From Acanthamoeba sp. SK_2022b (taxonomy: Eukaryota; Discosea; Longamoebia; Acanthamoebidae), in the NCBI GenBank assembly GCA_027943245.1, contig JANDJZ010000440.1, positions 1 to 47,044 on the forward strand: a stretch of DNA of 47,044 bases, given 5' to 3'. Positions 8,039-15,096 of the stretch are shown one piece after another (the stretch's first letter is position 1; the number at the start of each line of letters is the position of its first letter). A program made the position numbers and the translations under genes. Below the pieces are notes generated by a model, which did not search any database, was not told where the DNA came from, and saw nothing but the letters and a program-made list of their open reading frames with translations.

Positions 8039-8494
8039 TCAGAGGAAAGAGACGGGGGGCGCGCGCGGCTGTAATTCGGTGTGAACGACGTGGGCAAACA
8101 GGGGAACGAGATAGTGAATCGGCGGCGGGCGCGAAGCCAGCAACTGGGACCAGAACAGCGGGGCGTGGCTCACGTCCAGCAGCGGCGCGTGCAGCAACAG
8201 CACGCAGTAGCCGCAGGCGCTGTCGTCCATCATCATCGCCATGGTGTGATGGCCGCCGCCGTGCTGCATCAGCGGCTGTGCGGCTTTTTCAGGCTCAGGC
8301 GGCGGCGAGTGCATCCCGTGATGCATCGGCATCTCCATGCCGCAATCCGCCATGACGGTCGTTCCAGCACTTCCGGCGCGTACATGCTCCAGGGATCGCG
8401 AGACCACCGGCGCAATGAACAACATCAGAATGGCAAACATCCCTAACCAGGCGGCGGCCCGATGTCGCGATGCAGAGCGCTGAATTAACGACAC
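8039..8494 (-). CDS. DUF2946 family protein, Met/His-rich, copper-associated
   Basis: A 151-residue predicted secreted or membrane-anchored protein with an N-terminal hydrophobic helix (WLGMFAILMLFIAPVV). A Met/His-rich middle (CGMEMPMHHGMH, then HGGGHHTMAMMM) is followed by DSACGYCVLLLHAP, the CxYC core of DUF2946, and the protein ends in the family-typical RAPPV tail. The GTG at 8494 is preferred: AGG lies 6 nt upstream, whereas the in-frame TTG at 8500 has no spacing for one. DUF2946 genes usually sit beside TonB copper receptors or copper chaperones, as here. A periplasmic copper-handling role is inferred. Confidence 0.82.
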   Translation of the reverse strand: MSLIQRSASRHRAAAWLGMFAILMLFIAPVVSRSLEHVRAGSAGTTVMADCGMEMPMHHGMHSPPPEPEKAAQPLMQHGGGHHTMAMMMDDSACGYCVLLLHAPLLDVSHAPLFWSQLLASRPPPIHYLVPLFAHVVHTELQPRAPPVSFL

Positions 8495-8670
8495 AATCAA
8501 CCTAAAAAAAGGGTTAACACAGGGTAGGGAATTGTACTGGTTTATGTCGAAATGTTAAAACCTTTTATTTCTGGTCAACGGTCTGTTGATGAATATATTA
8601 TCGGATAAGCGCTTTAATTCTGACCAAAGGCTATTTTTTTTGCGTCAATCACGTGACGGGGACAATATTA

Positions 8671-9279
8671 ATGACGGAAAAACTGGCGAGCACCATTATC
8701 CCGCTTTATGACGAACATGCCGCCGCCTGGGAACGCCTCAGACCCACCACGCTGTTTGAACGGCCGTGGCTCGATCGCTTTTTGCAGTTCACCCCGGCCA
8801 ATGCGCGGCTGCTCGATCTCGGCTGCGGCAATGGCGCGCCGATCGCCGCCTATTTTATCGAACAGGGGTATCGGGTCACCGGCGTCGACGGTGCGCAGGC
8901 GATGATCGCGCGCTGCCGGCAGCGTTTCCCGCAGCAGGAATGGCGACAAATGGATATGCGCCAGCTGGATTTGCCGGCGAAGTTCGACGGCCTGCTGGCC
9001 TGGGACAGCTTCTTTCATCTGGCGCGCAACGATCAGCGCCGCATGTTTCCGCTGTTCAGACGGCATGCCGGGCCGCACGCCGCACTGATGTTCACCAGCG
9101 GCCCAGCCGACGGCGTGGCGATCGGCAGCTTCGAAGGCCAGCCGCTGTTTCACGCCAGCCTGGCGCCGGAGGAGTACAGACGTTTATTGCAGGAGAACGG
9201 CTTCCGCGTGGTCGACCATGTGGTGGAAGATCCCGCCTGCGGGGGAAGAACGGTCTGGTTGGCGCAGGGTGTTGAGTGA
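8671..9279 (+). CDS. Class I SAM-dependent methyltransferase
   Basis: A 202-residue Rossmann-fold methyltransferase. Motif I is explicit as LLDLGCGNGAPIAAYF followed by YRVTGVDGAQAMI (acidic Asp binding the SAM ribose), then post-motif RQMDMRQLDL and FDGLLAWDSFFHL. The ATG at 8671 is chosen; the upstream GTG at 8653 adds six residues with no homology-like content. It is divergent from the DUF2946 gene but separated by about 180 bp of promoter-like AT-rich DNA. Related proteins are annotated as small-molecule methyltransferases or tellurite-type detoxifiers; the substrate is unknown. Confidence 0.82.
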   Translation: MTEKLASTIIPLYDEHAAAWERLRPTTLFERPWLDRFLQFTPANARLLDLGCGNGAPIAAYFIEQGYRVTGVDGAQAMIARCRQRFPQQEWRQMDMRQLDLPAKFDGLLAWDSFFHLARNDQRRMFPLFRRHAGPHAALMFTSGPADGVAIGSFEGQPLFHASLAPEEYRRLLQENGFRVVDHVVEDPACGGRTVWLAQGVE

Positions 9280-9319
9280 CAATGTCACGGGCAGATTCCC
9301 CAGAACCTGCCCGTTAACG

Positions 9320-10621
9320 TTATTTAGCGCTGACGCGCCAAACGGTGTTGCCCACGTCATCCGCAATCAGCAGGGCGCCGGCCTTGTCGACCGTTAATCC
9401 TACCGGTGCGCCATAGAGTTCCTTCTCGTCGTCAGAGACAAAGCCGGTGACCACCGCTTTGAGTTTGCCGACCGGTTTGCCTTGCTCAAACGCCACGTAA
9501 CTGACCCGGTAGCCGTTCAGCGGCGAGCGATCCCAGCTGCCGTGCTCACTGACAAAGGCGCCGCCGCGATACTCGGCCGGCAGTGCGTTCGCGGTATAGA
9601 ACAGCAGCCCCAGCGGCGCGACGTGCGAGCTGAGGGCGTAGTCCGGCTTGATGGCTTTCGCCACCCGATCCGGCCGCGCCGGCTGCACCCGCCGATCGAC
9701 GTGCTGGCCGAAATAGCTGTAAGGCCAGCCGTAGAAGCCGCCGTCCTGCACCGAGGTCAGGTAGTCCGGCACCAGATCGGCGCCGATCTCGTCACGCTCG
9801 TTGACGATGGCCCACAGCTTGCCGCTGTGCGGTTCCCACTGCAGCCCGGTCGGGTTGCGCAGGCCGCTGGCGAAGACACGGCTGGCGCCAGAGGCGGTGT
9901 CCACTTCCAGCACGGCGGCGCGCCGGTACTCTACGGCCAGGCCGTTTTCGGTGATGTTGCTGTTGGAACCGACGCCGACATACAACTTTTTACCGTCCGG
10001 GCTGGCCAGCAGGGCCTTGGTCCAGTGGTGGTTGATGGTGTCCGGCAGATCGGCCAGCTCTTTACCCGCATCGCTGATGCGCGTTTCGCCCGGCTGATAG
10101 GCGTACTGCATGATGTTGCCGGTGTTGGCCACGTACAGGGTGTTGCCAATCAGCTGGACGCCGAATGGGGAATCGAGCCCCTCGAGGAAAACATGCTTTT
10201 CCCAGCTGCCGTCGGCGGTTGGGCGCAGCAGGGTGATGCGGTTACCGCCTTTGCCGCCTTTACCTGACTGGCCTTTTACCAGCCCGGCGATCAGCTGCTT
10301 GGGCGTGCTCACCGCCTCCGTACCCGGCCCGTTGGCTTCCACCACCAGGACATCGCCATTCGGCAGGGTAAGCAGCTGGCGCGGATGCAGCAAACCGTCC
10401 GCCACCTTGTCGATTTTCAAACCCTCGGCCACTTTCGGCATCTGGTTTTGCTGCCAGCCGACGCCCTTTGGCACCTGCATCGGCGGCATCAGGAAGTTTT
10501 GCGCCGCCGGCAACACCGGATCCGGCCCCATTTGTTGTTCTGGCGAAATGACGGCGCTGTTATCGCAGCCGGCCAGCGCCAGCACGGCGGAAAGCGCAAT
10601 CGCGGTGGATGATAGCTTCAT
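9320..10621 (-). CDS. Sorbosone dehydrogenase-like beta-propeller lipoprotein
   Basis: A 433-residue protein starting with a lipoprotein signal (lipobox LALAGC, Cys19), so it is predicted to be membrane-anchored in the periplasm. The body is a six-bladed propeller of the PQQ glucose/sorbosone dehydrogenase family. Recognisable blocks are HPRQLLTLPNGDVLVVEANGPG, NTLYVANTG, HHWTKALLASPDGKKLYVGVGSNSNI, GLRNPTGLQWEPHSGKLWAIVNERDE, GGFYGWPYSYFG and FVSEHGSWDRSPLNGYRV. It probably oxidises an aldose or related substrate with PQQ as cofactor; no PQQ synthesis genes are in the window. It lies 10 bp downstream of a DUF2231 gene, apparently one operon behind a Fur-like box. Confidence 0.85.
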   Translation of the reverse strand: MKLSSTAIALSAVLALAGCDNSAVISPEQQMGPDPVLPAAQNFLMPPMQVPKGVGWQQNQMPKVAEGLKIDKVADGLLHPRQLLTLPNGDVLVVEANGPGTEAVSTPKQLIAGLVKGQSGKGGKGGNRITLLRPTADGSWEKHVFLEGLDSPFGVQLIGNTLYVANTGNIMQYAYQPGETRISDAGKELADLPDTINHHWTKALLASPDGKKLYVGVGSNSNITENGLAVEYRRAAVLEVDTASGASRVFASGLRNPTGLQWEPHSGKLWAIVNERDEIGADLVPDYLTSVQDGGFYGWPYSYFGQHVDRRVQPARPDRVAKAIKPDYALSSHVAPLGLLFYTANALPAEYRGGAFVSEHGSWDRSPLNGYRVSYVAFEQGKPVGKLKAVVTGFVSDDEKELYGAPVGLTVDKAGALLIADDVGNTVWRVSAK

Positions 10622-10631
10622 GAAAACCTCC

Positions 10632-11057
10632 TTATTTTGCGCGGGTGCCCACGGCCAGCAGTATGTTGGCGAGGCTCAGCAGCGCGACCACGATCGCAGA
10701 CAGCACCAGGCCTTGCGGCACCACGGCGTACGCATCCCGGCTATGCACGAAAGCGTTAATGATGGCGAGAACGATAGCGATCAGATTCAGCCAGAAATGC
10801 AGCTTGACCGGTGAACCTTGCAGCCGGCCGCTGCCGAACCACACCTGAACCAGGTTAATCAGCCGGGGAATGATGGCAAAAACCAGGCCGATGGCGATCA
10901 GCCAGCTGGCACCATTGACCCACTGAATATTCGCCGTGCAGGCATAGATGATGTCGAAAATCAGCGCCGCGGTGAAAAATCCGTAGGGTAGCGGATTGAG
11001 CCATTCATAGACGGCCACCGCGGCCGCTGAAGGCCTTGCTGTGGTTTGCGTGGTCAT
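10632..11057 (-). CDS. DUF2231 family membrane protein
   Basis: A 141-residue protein with four predicted transmembrane helices (about residues 22-42, 48-68, 86-106 and 114-135). The opening WLNPLPYGFFTAALIFDIIY matches DUF2231. The start at 11057 is supported by GGAGATACCTGC ahead of the ATG; the longer upstream frame lacks a ribosome site and would add a non-membrane extension. Cotranscribed with the sorbosone-dehydrogenase-like lipoprotein, it may be a membrane electron-transfer or anchoring partner; no heme- or metal-ligand pattern beyond isolated His residues is obvious. Confidence 0.75.
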   Translation of the reverse strand: MTTQTTARPSAAAVAVYEWLNPLPYGFFTAALIFDIIYACTANIQWVNGASWLIAIGLVFAIIPRLINLVQVWFGSGRLQGSPVKLHFWLNLIAIVLAIINAFVHSRDAYAVVPQGLVLSAIVVALLSLANILLAVGTRAK

Positions 11058-11135
11058 GCAGGTATCTCCATGAAAAATGATAGGTAAAAAAGGCGTAGGC
11101 CCCTTAAAGCTTTGTTCAGATTCACCGATTTGAAC

Positions 11136-11154
11136 AATTTTGATTCTCATTTTT
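11136..11154 (-). promoter_or_regulatory. Fur-box-like site upstream of the DUF2231/sorbosone dehydrogenase operon
   Basis: Read on the minus strand, AAAAATGAGAATCAAAATT matches 13 of 19 positions of the Fur consensus and contains the recurrent TGAGAATCA core. It lies about 80 bp upstream of the DUF2231 start, in the divergent interval with the YbaK-like gene. It suggests iron regulation of this operon. Confidence 0.45.
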
Positions 11155-11225
11155 AGCATGCGATGTTAAAACCGGAACCCTCACTGCGGCATTATCAATG
11201 GTTTAGCAACATCGGGAGAAAGGGC

Positions 11226-11684
11226 ATGAGTATAGAGCGCGTTCAGCGATTTCTGGCCGAGCACGCCCCGGAAACGGCGGTGACGGTGCTGACAAAGAAT
11301 ACCGCCACGGTGGCGCTGGCGGCGGAAGCCTTTGGCGTGGAGAGCGGGCAGATCGCCAAGACGCTGTCGTTTCGCGTGAACGACGGCGTGGTACTGTTGG
11401 TGATGGCGGGAACCGCCAGAATCGACAACAAGAAGTACAAACAATTCTTTGGCGTAAAGGCACGTATGCTGCCGGCGGAGGAGGTGGAGGCGCTGACCGG
11501 CTATCCGCCCGGTGGCGTTTGCCCCTTTGCCGCACCGGCAGCGGTGAGAATTTACTGCGATCGCAGCCTGTGCAGCTACGGTGAAGTGCTTCCGGCAGGT
11601 GGCAGCGATAACTCAGGCGTGAGAATTGCGCCACAGCGGCTGGCCAGCATCACAGGAGCAGAGTGGATTGACGTGACGGGGTAA
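11226..11684 (+). CDS. YbaK/EbsC-type aminoacyl-tRNA deacylase
   Basis: A 152-residue protein of the YbaK/ProX editing-domain family, which hydrolyses mischarged tRNA (for example Cys- or Ala-tRNA-Pro) in the cytoplasm. Visible blocks are AAEAFGVESGQIAKTLSFRV (family Lys in the tRNA/amino-acid pocket), NKKYKQFFGVKARMLPAEEV and GYPPGGVCPFAAP. The ATG at 11226 follows GGGAGAAAGGGC; the frame extends further upstream without a better site. It is more like the stand-alone YbaK-like branch than the ProRS INS domain. Confidence 0.85.
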   Translation: MSIERVQRFLAEHAPETAVTVLTKNTATVALAAEAFGVESGQIAKTLSFRVNDGVVLLVMAGTARIDNKKYKQFFGVKARMLPAEEVEALTGYPPGGVCPFAAPAAVRIYCDRSLCSYGEVLPAGGSDNSGVRIAPQRLASITGAEWIDVTG

Positions 11685-11769
11685 CGTTAAGTGACGTCAT
11701 CACAACTGCGTTATGTTAAATCCAATGCATTGCCTCGTGATTAATCTACTGTTTTAACAGGAAAAATCA

Positions 11770-12147
11770 TTAGCTCATCGGGTTATGGCAAACCGCTTCG
11801 ATATTGTGGCCATCCGGGGCGATCACAAATGCCGCATAGTAGTGGGCATGGTAATTGGGCCGTAAACCGGGCGCGCCATTGTCTATGCCGCCGGCATTTA
11901 GCGCAGCGTGGTAGAACGCATCAACCTGTTCACGGCTGCTTGCGGCAAATGCCAGGTGCAGGTGTGCCGGCTTTTCATCGGTTTGAAACAGGCACAATGA
12001 CACGTTACCCCGATCGGGACATAGTTCGACGCCATAGCCGGGCTCGCCTTCGGCAACGATCTTTACGCCCAGCGGCGCCAGCGCATTGAGGAAAAACGCT
12101 TTGCTAAGGGCGAAGTCGCTGACGCCAAATTTCACATGGTCAAACAT
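11770..12147 (-). CDS. VOC (glyoxalase/bleomycin resistance fold) protein
   Basis: A 125-residue vicinal-oxygen-chelate protein. It opens with MFDHVKFGVSDFALSKAFF, and the metal-ligand-type residues appear as H in the first strand, the HLHLAF strand and E in IAPDGHNIEAVCH. The ATG at 12147 follows AGGAGCCTCTCC. It is convergent with the YbaK-like gene. VOC members of this length include dioxygenase-like, glyoxalase and antibiotic-binding proteins; the specific substrate is unknown. Confidence 0.82.
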   Translation of the reverse strand: MFDHVKFGVSDFALSKAFFLNALAPLGVKIVAEGEPGYGVELCPDRGNVSLCLFQTDEKPAHLHLAFAASSREQVDAFYHAALNAGGIDNGAPGLRPNYHAHYYAAFVIAPDGHNIEAVCHNPMS

Positions 12148-12316
12148 GGAGAGGCTCCTGGAGCGTGGAAGAATGTTCCCATTCAGTATAGCCAACGCCG
12201 TGGTGGGCGCAGAAAGCGATGCAAACGCACGCCAATGCGCATTTAGCATACAAATAGTGCCCGTTTAAGTGACGCGTATGGGCGAAATCTGCAGTATTCT
12301 TACCGCCACGTTTCAT

Positions 12317-12342
12317 CAGATTTCACGTAGCGCGATCAAAAA
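12317..12342 (+). repeat. Intergenic 26-bp repeat, copy A
   Basis: This copy starts CAGATTTCACGTAGC and ends GCGATCAAAAA. It is identical over 26 bp to copies at 14470-14495 and 43745-43770, which are both on the other strand. It points toward the decayed GrpB-like gene. Similarity with copy B continues about 20 bp downstream (AG-AGGG-ATTT-TG-CC), so the ancestral unit was probably about 45 bp. Confidence 0.85.
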
Positions 12343-12439
12343 AGCAGGGGATTTCTGGCCAATAACGGCAGGTATGCGCCTTAGAAAATCATGTCCGGTC
12401 ATCATTACTGAAGCGGGAAATGGCAGCACGCAGCATCAT

Positions 12440-12906
12440 GGTCGAGGGCTATGATCTCTGGAACACTATCAAGATGAAGCGCTGAAACTACGCGAGATAT
12501 TGGCTGGTGTGTTAACGGCAATTCATCATATCGGTAGTACAGCAGTGCCAAACCAACGAAAGCCTGGCGGCGTTGGATGGTGTGAATGACAAGATGCATG
12601 ATATGAGATCTACGCCGCGTGGCGAGAACAGCATTACTGGCAGGCGTTGCTGCAGCAAGTGAACAGGCGATCAGACAGTTGGCGTTCAGAGATTTTCTGC
12701 GCAAGCATCATGGTATTGCTGAGCAACACAAACACCAGGCAGCAGAAGACCGTCGGCAAAACCCGGCGGCTTATGGCCGGTTGAAAAACGAATTAGTTCA
12801 GCGGCATGAGCAGCCGGCGCCGGCATGGCTAGCCATGAATCAGGCCTGGACGGCAGAATCCACATATCATCACCTGGTGCGTATAATGTATATTATGTTA
12901 AATTAA
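12440..12906 (+). pseudogene. Decayed GrpB family (UPF0157) gene
   Basis: The frame at 12455-12589 encodes LEHYQDEALKLREIL followed by AIHHIGSTAVP, the hallmark of the GrpB/UPF0157 nucleotidyltransferase-like family, and then runs into a stop at 12587-12589. The expected C-terminal block (QLAFRDFLRKHHGIAEQ) continues in a different frame around 12670-12720, so at least one frameshift and probably a deletion separate them. No intact start is seen. The downstream part reads to 12906 without clear homology. Intact members are about 170 residues with poorly defined function. Confidence 0.6.
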
Positions 12907-13013
12907 ACCTGATGAATGCTAACCGCCATGGCGTGGAGCTTTCCTGAGTACGTAACTCTCTGCTGCTTATCGGGGCTCTTCCATAGAACCCCTAACCTCT
13001 TACTACTATCCTC

Positions 13014-13877
13014 TTAGTGGCTAAGGTATTCGTCAAATATATGCGAACCTAAAGTACGGATCACCGCTGAGCGTTCATCCAAAGAGGTATCCGCTTTTCT
13101 CACATAGATGCTGATGAATACAGGATCATGATTATTTGACCAGACCATCGACGTTATCCCTCTGACACCATAATCACTTGCACCTGACCTATCGGCGATT
13201 TTCCATCCTTTAGGAAGAGACGCTCTAAGCATATTATCAGCGACTTTGTTATTGACCATCCATTCTTTCAATTGCGCTTTTGATGCATCGCTGAGAACTT
13301 CGCCGGTCAAAATTTTCTTGATACTCTTGCTCATCGCATCAGGAGTCGTTGTATCTCGCAAATCATCCACGGGATTGACCGTCAATTCTGGCTCATATCG
13401 GTCAGAGCGAGTAACCGTATCTCCTATAGATCTCATAAATTCGGTCAGAGCTTCTGGTCCTCCACCCGAAAAAATAGCAAAATTAGCTGCTGTATTATCA
13501 CTGTATTCATTGGCCGCTTTGCAAGCTTGCTCAAGCGTAAATGGCTTGTTCATATAATCTTTAGCAACGGGTGAATAGGTCACAATATTTTTTTCAGTCA
13601 CTACCATAGAATGATTTAATGAAAGCTTCTTTGCATCAACCTTTGCCAGGACATTGGCACAAGCAATTGATTTAACTGTGCTATCTAAAGGAAAGCGTTG
13701 GTTTCCATTTATAGAAATCGTTTTATCATCTGAAGATAGAATTGACAACCCTACCTTCCAGCCCTCTTTTTCGTACTGTTTAACTTGATCTTGTAAAGTC
13801 AAAGCAAAAGCAAAAGCAGAGGGTGCCATAGGCATGCTTAATACCAATGTGGCAAATATTGTAAGTCGCAATTTCAT
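13014..13877 (-). CDS. Class A beta-lactamase, CARB/RTG-like
   Basis: A 287-residue periplasmic serine beta-lactamase with a signal peptide of about 23 residues. Every class A motif aligns with a constant offset of 4 to Ambler numbering: S66-x-x-K69 (Ambler 70-73), S126-D-N128 (130-132), E162 (166), R230-S-G232 (234-236, as in carbenicillinases instead of KTG), C73/C119 (77/123 disulfide) and R160/D175 (164/179 salt bridge). Ambler 170, normally Asn, is Thr; Ambler 238 is Ser. The gene is visibly AT-richer than its neighbours, suggesting acquisition. No adjacent regulator or integron site is seen. Penicillin hydrolysis is expected; the spectrum is not predictable. Confidence 0.9.
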   Translation of the reverse strand: MKLRLTIFATLVLSMPMAPSAFAFALTLQDQVKQYEKEGWKVGLSILSSDDKTISINGNQRFPLDSTVKSIACANVLAKVDAKKLSLNHSMVVTEKNIVTYSPVAKDYMNKPFTLEQACKAANEYSDNTAANFAIFSGGGPEALTEFMRSIGDTVTRSDRYEPELTVNPVDDLRDTTTPDAMSKSIKKILTGEVLSDASKAQLKEWMVNNKVADNMLRASLPKGWKIADRSGASDYGVRGITSMVWSNNHDPVFISIYVRKADTSLDERSAVIRTLGSHIFDEYLSH

Positions 13878-14078
13878 AGCAAACCTTTTATAGTCAATGT
13901 TTATATAATGAAATTATTCCAGCATAAATATAAGGTTTAATTTATGCAGGGTTTTGTTTTTCCTCATGATTATATTTTATTTTTTATGGTTAACAAATGA
14001 TGATAATTTTTAGTAGCCTATAGAAAAACTTATAGCGTGAGTTAAATGACTCCATTCGATCAGCTTTTTAAACTCTGC

Positions 14079-14459
14079 TCAATCCTCTGCCGGCGTACCT
14101 TGATGAAAGCGCATCTGCCAACCCGCCTTTTCCGTCAGCAGCCAAATCGATGAGCGTTCAGTGCAACGAACGGCGCGGCCCTGCGCATCACGCTGAAAAC
14201 TTTTGTACGTCAGCAACACGGCGCCTTCACTGATTTTCGCCAGCTTAAAACCTTCGGCGAAAATTGGCGGATAATCCGTTTCCATCTCCAGCGCCGCAAC
14301 GGTTTGGCATTTGTCATAACGTAGGCCTGAACGACCAATCTCTTCAAAGTCTTCATGCAACAATGCCGCGACATGTTTCGGATCGCAGCGCGTTGTTGGC
14401 TGGTGCAGTTCAACCTCAAGCGCCTGAATTTGGCTAAGCCACTGTGCAAAATGGGTCAA
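14079..14459 (-). CDS. DUF4440/SnoaL-like (NTF2-fold) protein
   Basis: A 126-residue protein of the NTF2-like fold. Visible blocks are IQALEVELHQPTTRCDPKHVAALLHEDFEEIGRSG and the C-terminal RCTERSSIWLLTEKAGWQMRFHQGTP strand pair. The start is read as TTG at 14459, because GGAGG lies 5 nt upstream and no ATG fits; the longer frame to 14567 runs through the 26-bp repeat and has no ribosome site. These proteins are often annotated as DUF4440 or hypothetical; some bind small molecules or act in detoxification. Repeat copy B lies directly against the ribosome site. Confidence 0.75.
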   Translation of the reverse strand: MTHFAQWLSQIQALEVELHQPTTRCDPKHVAALLHEDFEEIGRSGLRYDKCQTVAALEMETDYPPIFAEGFKLAKISEGAVLLTYKSFQRDAQGRAVRCTERSSIWLLTEKAGWQMRFHQGTPAED

Positions 14460-14469
14460 AATGCCCTCC

Positions 14470-14495
14470 TTTTTGATCGCGCTACGTGAAATCTG
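14470..14495 (-). repeat. Intergenic 26-bp repeat, copy B
   Basis: Identical over 26 bp to copies A (12317-12342) and C (43745-43770). On the minus strand its terminal A-run passes straight into the GGAGG ribosome site of the DUF4440-like gene, so it forms the 5' leader or promoter-proximal DNA of that gene. With copy A it brackets the beta-lactamase region in inverted orientation. Confidence 0.85.
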
Positions 14496-14544
14496 GCAAA
14501 CTTCGGCAGTCAATCTACATCTGAATGACACTCGTGAAACCTGA

Positions 14545-15009
14545 CTATTCCCAGGATTCCTTCTCATAGGGTTTTTGCCAGTTTTTTTCCGTGACGGGCA
14601 CCAGTTCCCCGTTGAACGTATAGGTACAACAGCGGCATCTCACCGGCACATCTTCTGCGGTGAATGCCGGGTTCACTTTCTGCAGTATCCCGTGCTCATC
14701 TATGCATAGCCCGCTGTAATAGCTCGACTCACCACAGCAGACATAGCTCTGCCAGTTTTTACGGTGCAGCGCCACCAGGTAAAAAATAGGTGCTTCTTTA
14801 TCCAACCGACTAACCGCTTCGCTGTGCACTTCACTCCAGGGTTGGCCCACTTTACTGAGCAAAAATTGAAATAGCGGCGTGTAATCCATGCCATGTTGTA
14901 TCCGCCCATGCATGCTTTCACGCAGCGGCAACTGCTCATCATCCAGCTGTTTGCTATGCCGTTCCCAGCTGTACTCACCACCGCTGGCTATGGGCCCTCT
15001 GGATGTCAC
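14545..15009 (-). CDS. Uncharacterised Cys-rich protein
   Basis: A 154-residue predicted cytoplasmic protein. The N-terminal half has MDYTPLFQFLLSKVGQPW and SEVHSEAVSRLD, a pattern I associate with an uncharacterised family. The C-terminal half has two Cys clusters, VCCGESSYYSGLC and RCRCCTYTF, that could bind a metal such as zinc, or form disulfides. The GTG at 15009 is chosen because AGGAGAGAAAGC lies immediately upstream; the longer reading to 15060 has no site. It precedes the DUF4440-like gene on the same strand, with about 85 bp and a repeat copy between them. No function is assigned. Confidence 0.65.
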   Translation of the reverse strand: MTSRGPIASGGEYSWERHSKQLDDEQLPLRESMHGRIQHGMDYTPLFQFLLSKVGQPWSEVHSEAVSRLDKEAPIFYLVALHRKNWQSYVCCGESSYYSGLCIDEHGILQKVNPAFTAEDVPVRCRCCTYTFNGELVPVTEKNWQKPYEKESWE

Positions 15010-15096
15010 GCTTTCTCTCCTATAGAGTTTTTTCTTTCTATCTCGATGTGCTCTCATCAAGCCTCAATAGTGACATTGTCACACAAAAAGAAATCC

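Noticed and set aside
11690..11703. GTGACGTCATCAC near-match to the MarR-region palindrome
   Set aside because: It lies downstream of the YbaK-like gene with no target in reach; two short matches are within chance for an 8-bp palindromic core.
12317..14495. Reading repeat copies A and B as terminal inverted repeats of a transposon carrying the beta-lactamase
   Set aside because: No transposase, no flanking direct duplication seen, and a third copy lies 29 kb away with nothing mobile beside it. Kept only as a repeat.
14460..14567. Upstream extension of the DUF4440-like gene through repeat copy B
   Set aside because: No ribosome site before it, and the extension translates the intergenic repeat; the TTG at 14459 has GGAGG at proper spacing.
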